Source: Gorsachius magnificus | Lineage: Eukaryota > Chordata > Aves > Pelecaniformes > Ardeidae | Assembly (NCBI GenBank): GCA_034008185.1 | Contig: CM067081.1 | Span: 107,765,265-107,829,264 of the forward strand | Direction of reading: 5' to 3' | DNA: 64,000 nt | Shown here: in pieces, positions 62,164 to 64,000 of the stretch | Layout of the letters: each line of letters opens with the position of its first letter | Numbering within the stretch: position 1 is the first letter of the stretch | Position numbers and translations under genes: made by a program | The notes under the pieces: generated by a model | The model's database searches: none | What the model was told of the DNA's origin: nothing | Seen by the model: the letters and a program-made list of their open reading frames with translations, nothing else

Positions 62164-62166
<3 letters not shown>
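57313..62166. other. Intergenic, possible conserved non-coding DNA at the right
   Basis: No gene is recognised. The segment 60780-61040 has mixed composition and short motif-like words that look less decayed than the surroundings. A GC-richer block at 61.67-62.3 kb contains a TATAAAAG at 62037 and could be an unclassified retroelement. Confidence 0.4.

Positions 62167-62210
<44 letters not shown>
62167..62210 (+). repeat. (AC)22 microsatellite
   Basis: Twenty-two perfect AC units, 44 bases. The ORFs crossing it with HTHTHT or VCVCVC runs are artefacts. Confidence 0.97.
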
Positions 62211-62212
<2 letters not shown>

Positions 62213-64000
62213 CACCAGCATGATCCTTTTGACCTCAGGAACCAGAGGAGCAGTGGGAAGGTGAACATAGCTCCAAGAGAAAGCACAGAAACTAAGGCAT
62301 GTGTGTATAACAATTTTAACTGCATTACTTTTCTTTCTTTTTCTGTAACAATTACATCTGGACTAATAATTATTAAACTTAAGATTTCAATTATAGTCAC
62401 AATAAATTCTTGGCTTTACTTACATACAAGTGTGCTTTCTTTTTACCCATAAACAAGGTTATAAGATGATGAAATCTTGGCTCCCTGGAAATATATGTAG
62501 AAAGTATTGCCGCTGATTTCATTAGACTCAGAATTTCAACGTATGTCCTTGTGTACTGAGAATGTCACTTGTATTTTTTTTGATTATTTGAAATAATTTG
62601 GAGAATTTCACTGCTTTAAACAATCTAATCATTCCTGGATTTAAAAATATGAGTTTTGTTAAAAGCATAGCTATCCAGAAACATTTTGACAATGTTGTCT
62701 GGCATTTTTTTCCATTAAAAACATATTAGTTTCATCAAAACTTTTGAGGTAGAAAACCTCTCTTAACAAAGATGGAATTTCTGATCAAAAAAAGAGAGAG
62801 GCAAAAAAAAAGGGGGAAAAAAACTACTAGCTAATTTGATATTCTCTTGTGGATCTCAGTCTGTCTTGGGAGGTATTCTTCAAAAGCAGAGATTGAGTCT
62901 ATAGTGATCAAAACCCCTCAGCTATGACATAGAATATTCATGTTTGAATTTGTGTCCCCAAACTCTTTCCACTGTGGGACTGGAAAAATGTTTTAAATGC
63001 CTTGATTTCATGGGATAAGCAAATTCTTAACTTGAGAAGAAAACTAAAAATTAGTCCCATAATATAGTATTTACAGCACAAATACACTACTTATAGCACC
63101 TTTTATTTTGAGCTGTCACTACAGTGGCATTTAGACTAAAATTTATGGAAAGTTCAGCTCCTTTTCTTCTATGAAAAAGTCTCCTACCTAATGATAAAAA
63201 GGTTCCAGCTACATCAATTAGACCAGGTTTAAAAGCAAAGTAAAAGCACTGAGAAGTGTGTATTTCCTCTTAATGTGCACTTTCCCCCCAAAGATAGTTA
63301 AAGTAAATACACTATGTGGATTATTTTAAATGCTAAAAAAAAAAAAAAAAAAAATTTAAAATTTCTGAAAAGTTAGAGAATGCCCATATTACAACTCCCT
63401 ATGCATGTTTGTTCTCCCACCTTTCTTGCATATTTACTTGAAAGCAAGCTCTGGCTTGCATAAAAAGTTTGAAATAAAGACATAGAAGTGTAATTTAAAG
63501 AGAAAGAAATACTGGTACTGCCCAGTATCTGCACAGGTCACCGTGCATCAGAACATTTAGATCTACATCACACACTTACACTTCCAGAACCACCGGTGGC
63601 AGCAAGTTGTCTTGAGATGTTTATTGCTGAGAGCTCTCTTTCAAGAATAGAGGTGGCTGATGCTCAGTATCTTTTTCCCTTGTGAGGCAGAGGTAAAGTT
63701 AGAACTACTTTACCACCCAAACAATTTGCTGTTCACACTACCTTGTTGTACGAGATATCTCTTTAGGAAAAATGCTTCAAAGCATAAAGATTCTTTTATT
63801 AGCACATGGAAAACAAACAAACAAACAAACCAAAAACCAAACACAAAACCAACCCCAAAAAACCCCAACCCATGAAACTCTGAACAGTCTAACCACCTTC
63901 TGCTAGAAATCCAATGCTGCTAATGTGTGCTGGTAGTCTATGTCAAATACAACATTTACATGTATCTTTGCATATTGCCATCTGTATTATTTTGCCTCTT
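62211..64000. other. Intergenic with low-complexity tracts
   Basis: No gene is recognised. A run of 20 A lies at 63335-63354 and an A/C-rich tract at 63810-63871, starting as AAAC units. Confidence 0.5.
63810..63871 (+). repeat. A/C-rich low-complexity tract with (AAAC)n start
   Basis: Five or so AAAC units grade into irregular AAACC-like sequence, similar to tracts at 942-1001 and 19560-19620. Confidence 0.8.

Noticed and set aside
62119..62452. ORFs with HTHTHT or VCVCVC runs
   Set aside because: They are translations of the AC microsatellite.
1..64000. CRISPR arrays, operons, phage or plasmid features, tRNA and rRNA genes
   Set aside because: None is visible. The sequence is typical of a vertebrate nuclear genome with LINE, LTR and SINE relics.

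Overview
The window reads as a gene-poor, AT-rich stretch of a bird nuclear chromosome. The diagnostic contents are avian CR1 LINE retrotransposons (several copies, both strands), a pair of ERVL-type solo LTRs that each keep a perfect 5-bp target-site duplication, and old MIR-type SINE relics. No bacterial or viral gene organisation is present. The open reading frames longer than 60 codons are either inside retroelements or look like chance ORFs.

Region 1-1.8 kb is a CpG island. On the minus strand it carries what I identify as the first coding exon of NCAM2 (neural cell adhesion molecule 2). The 17-residue leader MSLLPLYLLGLLLSSGQ ends in a phase-1 GT splice donor, matching the NCAM2 signal-peptide exon. 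The gene runs off the left end, so bases 1-1023 are the start of intron 1. Everything to the right of about 1.8 kb is 5' flanking, apparently intergenic DNA upstream of NCAM2.

Region 1.8-64 kb holds no protein-coding exon that I can support. Its recognisable content is: a possible MIR fragment (4.0 kb); solo LTR A (5.67-6.24 kb, plus); CR1 3' ends at 10.4-11.1 kb (plus), 13.7-13.8 kb (minus) and 16.3-17.1 kb (plus); a MIR (19.7 kb); an ancient CR1-like relic (20.0-20.9 kb); a nearly full-length but dead CR1 (22.1-25.6 kb, plus); a second ancient CR1-like relic (33.3-34.6 kb, plus) split by solo LTR B (minus); MIR copies at 39.3 kb (minus) and 44.5 kb (plus); a 5'-truncated CR1 (49.8-51.9 kb, minus); a possible L2-type tail (52.4 kb); and microsatellites at 57.3 kb (GATA) and 62.2 kb (AC). 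The rest is unannotated AT-rich sequence that could hold enhancers or insulators of NCAM2. Two CTCF-like motifs are listed as candidates.

I found no previously undescribed multi-gene system. The best observations are the NCAM2 exon assignment with an in-frame upstream ATG, and the nested insertion at 33.3-34.6 kb, where removing the LTR and one target-site copy restores alignment to a CR1-type LINE. Family assignments of repeats rest on my recollection of consensus sequences, not on a search.
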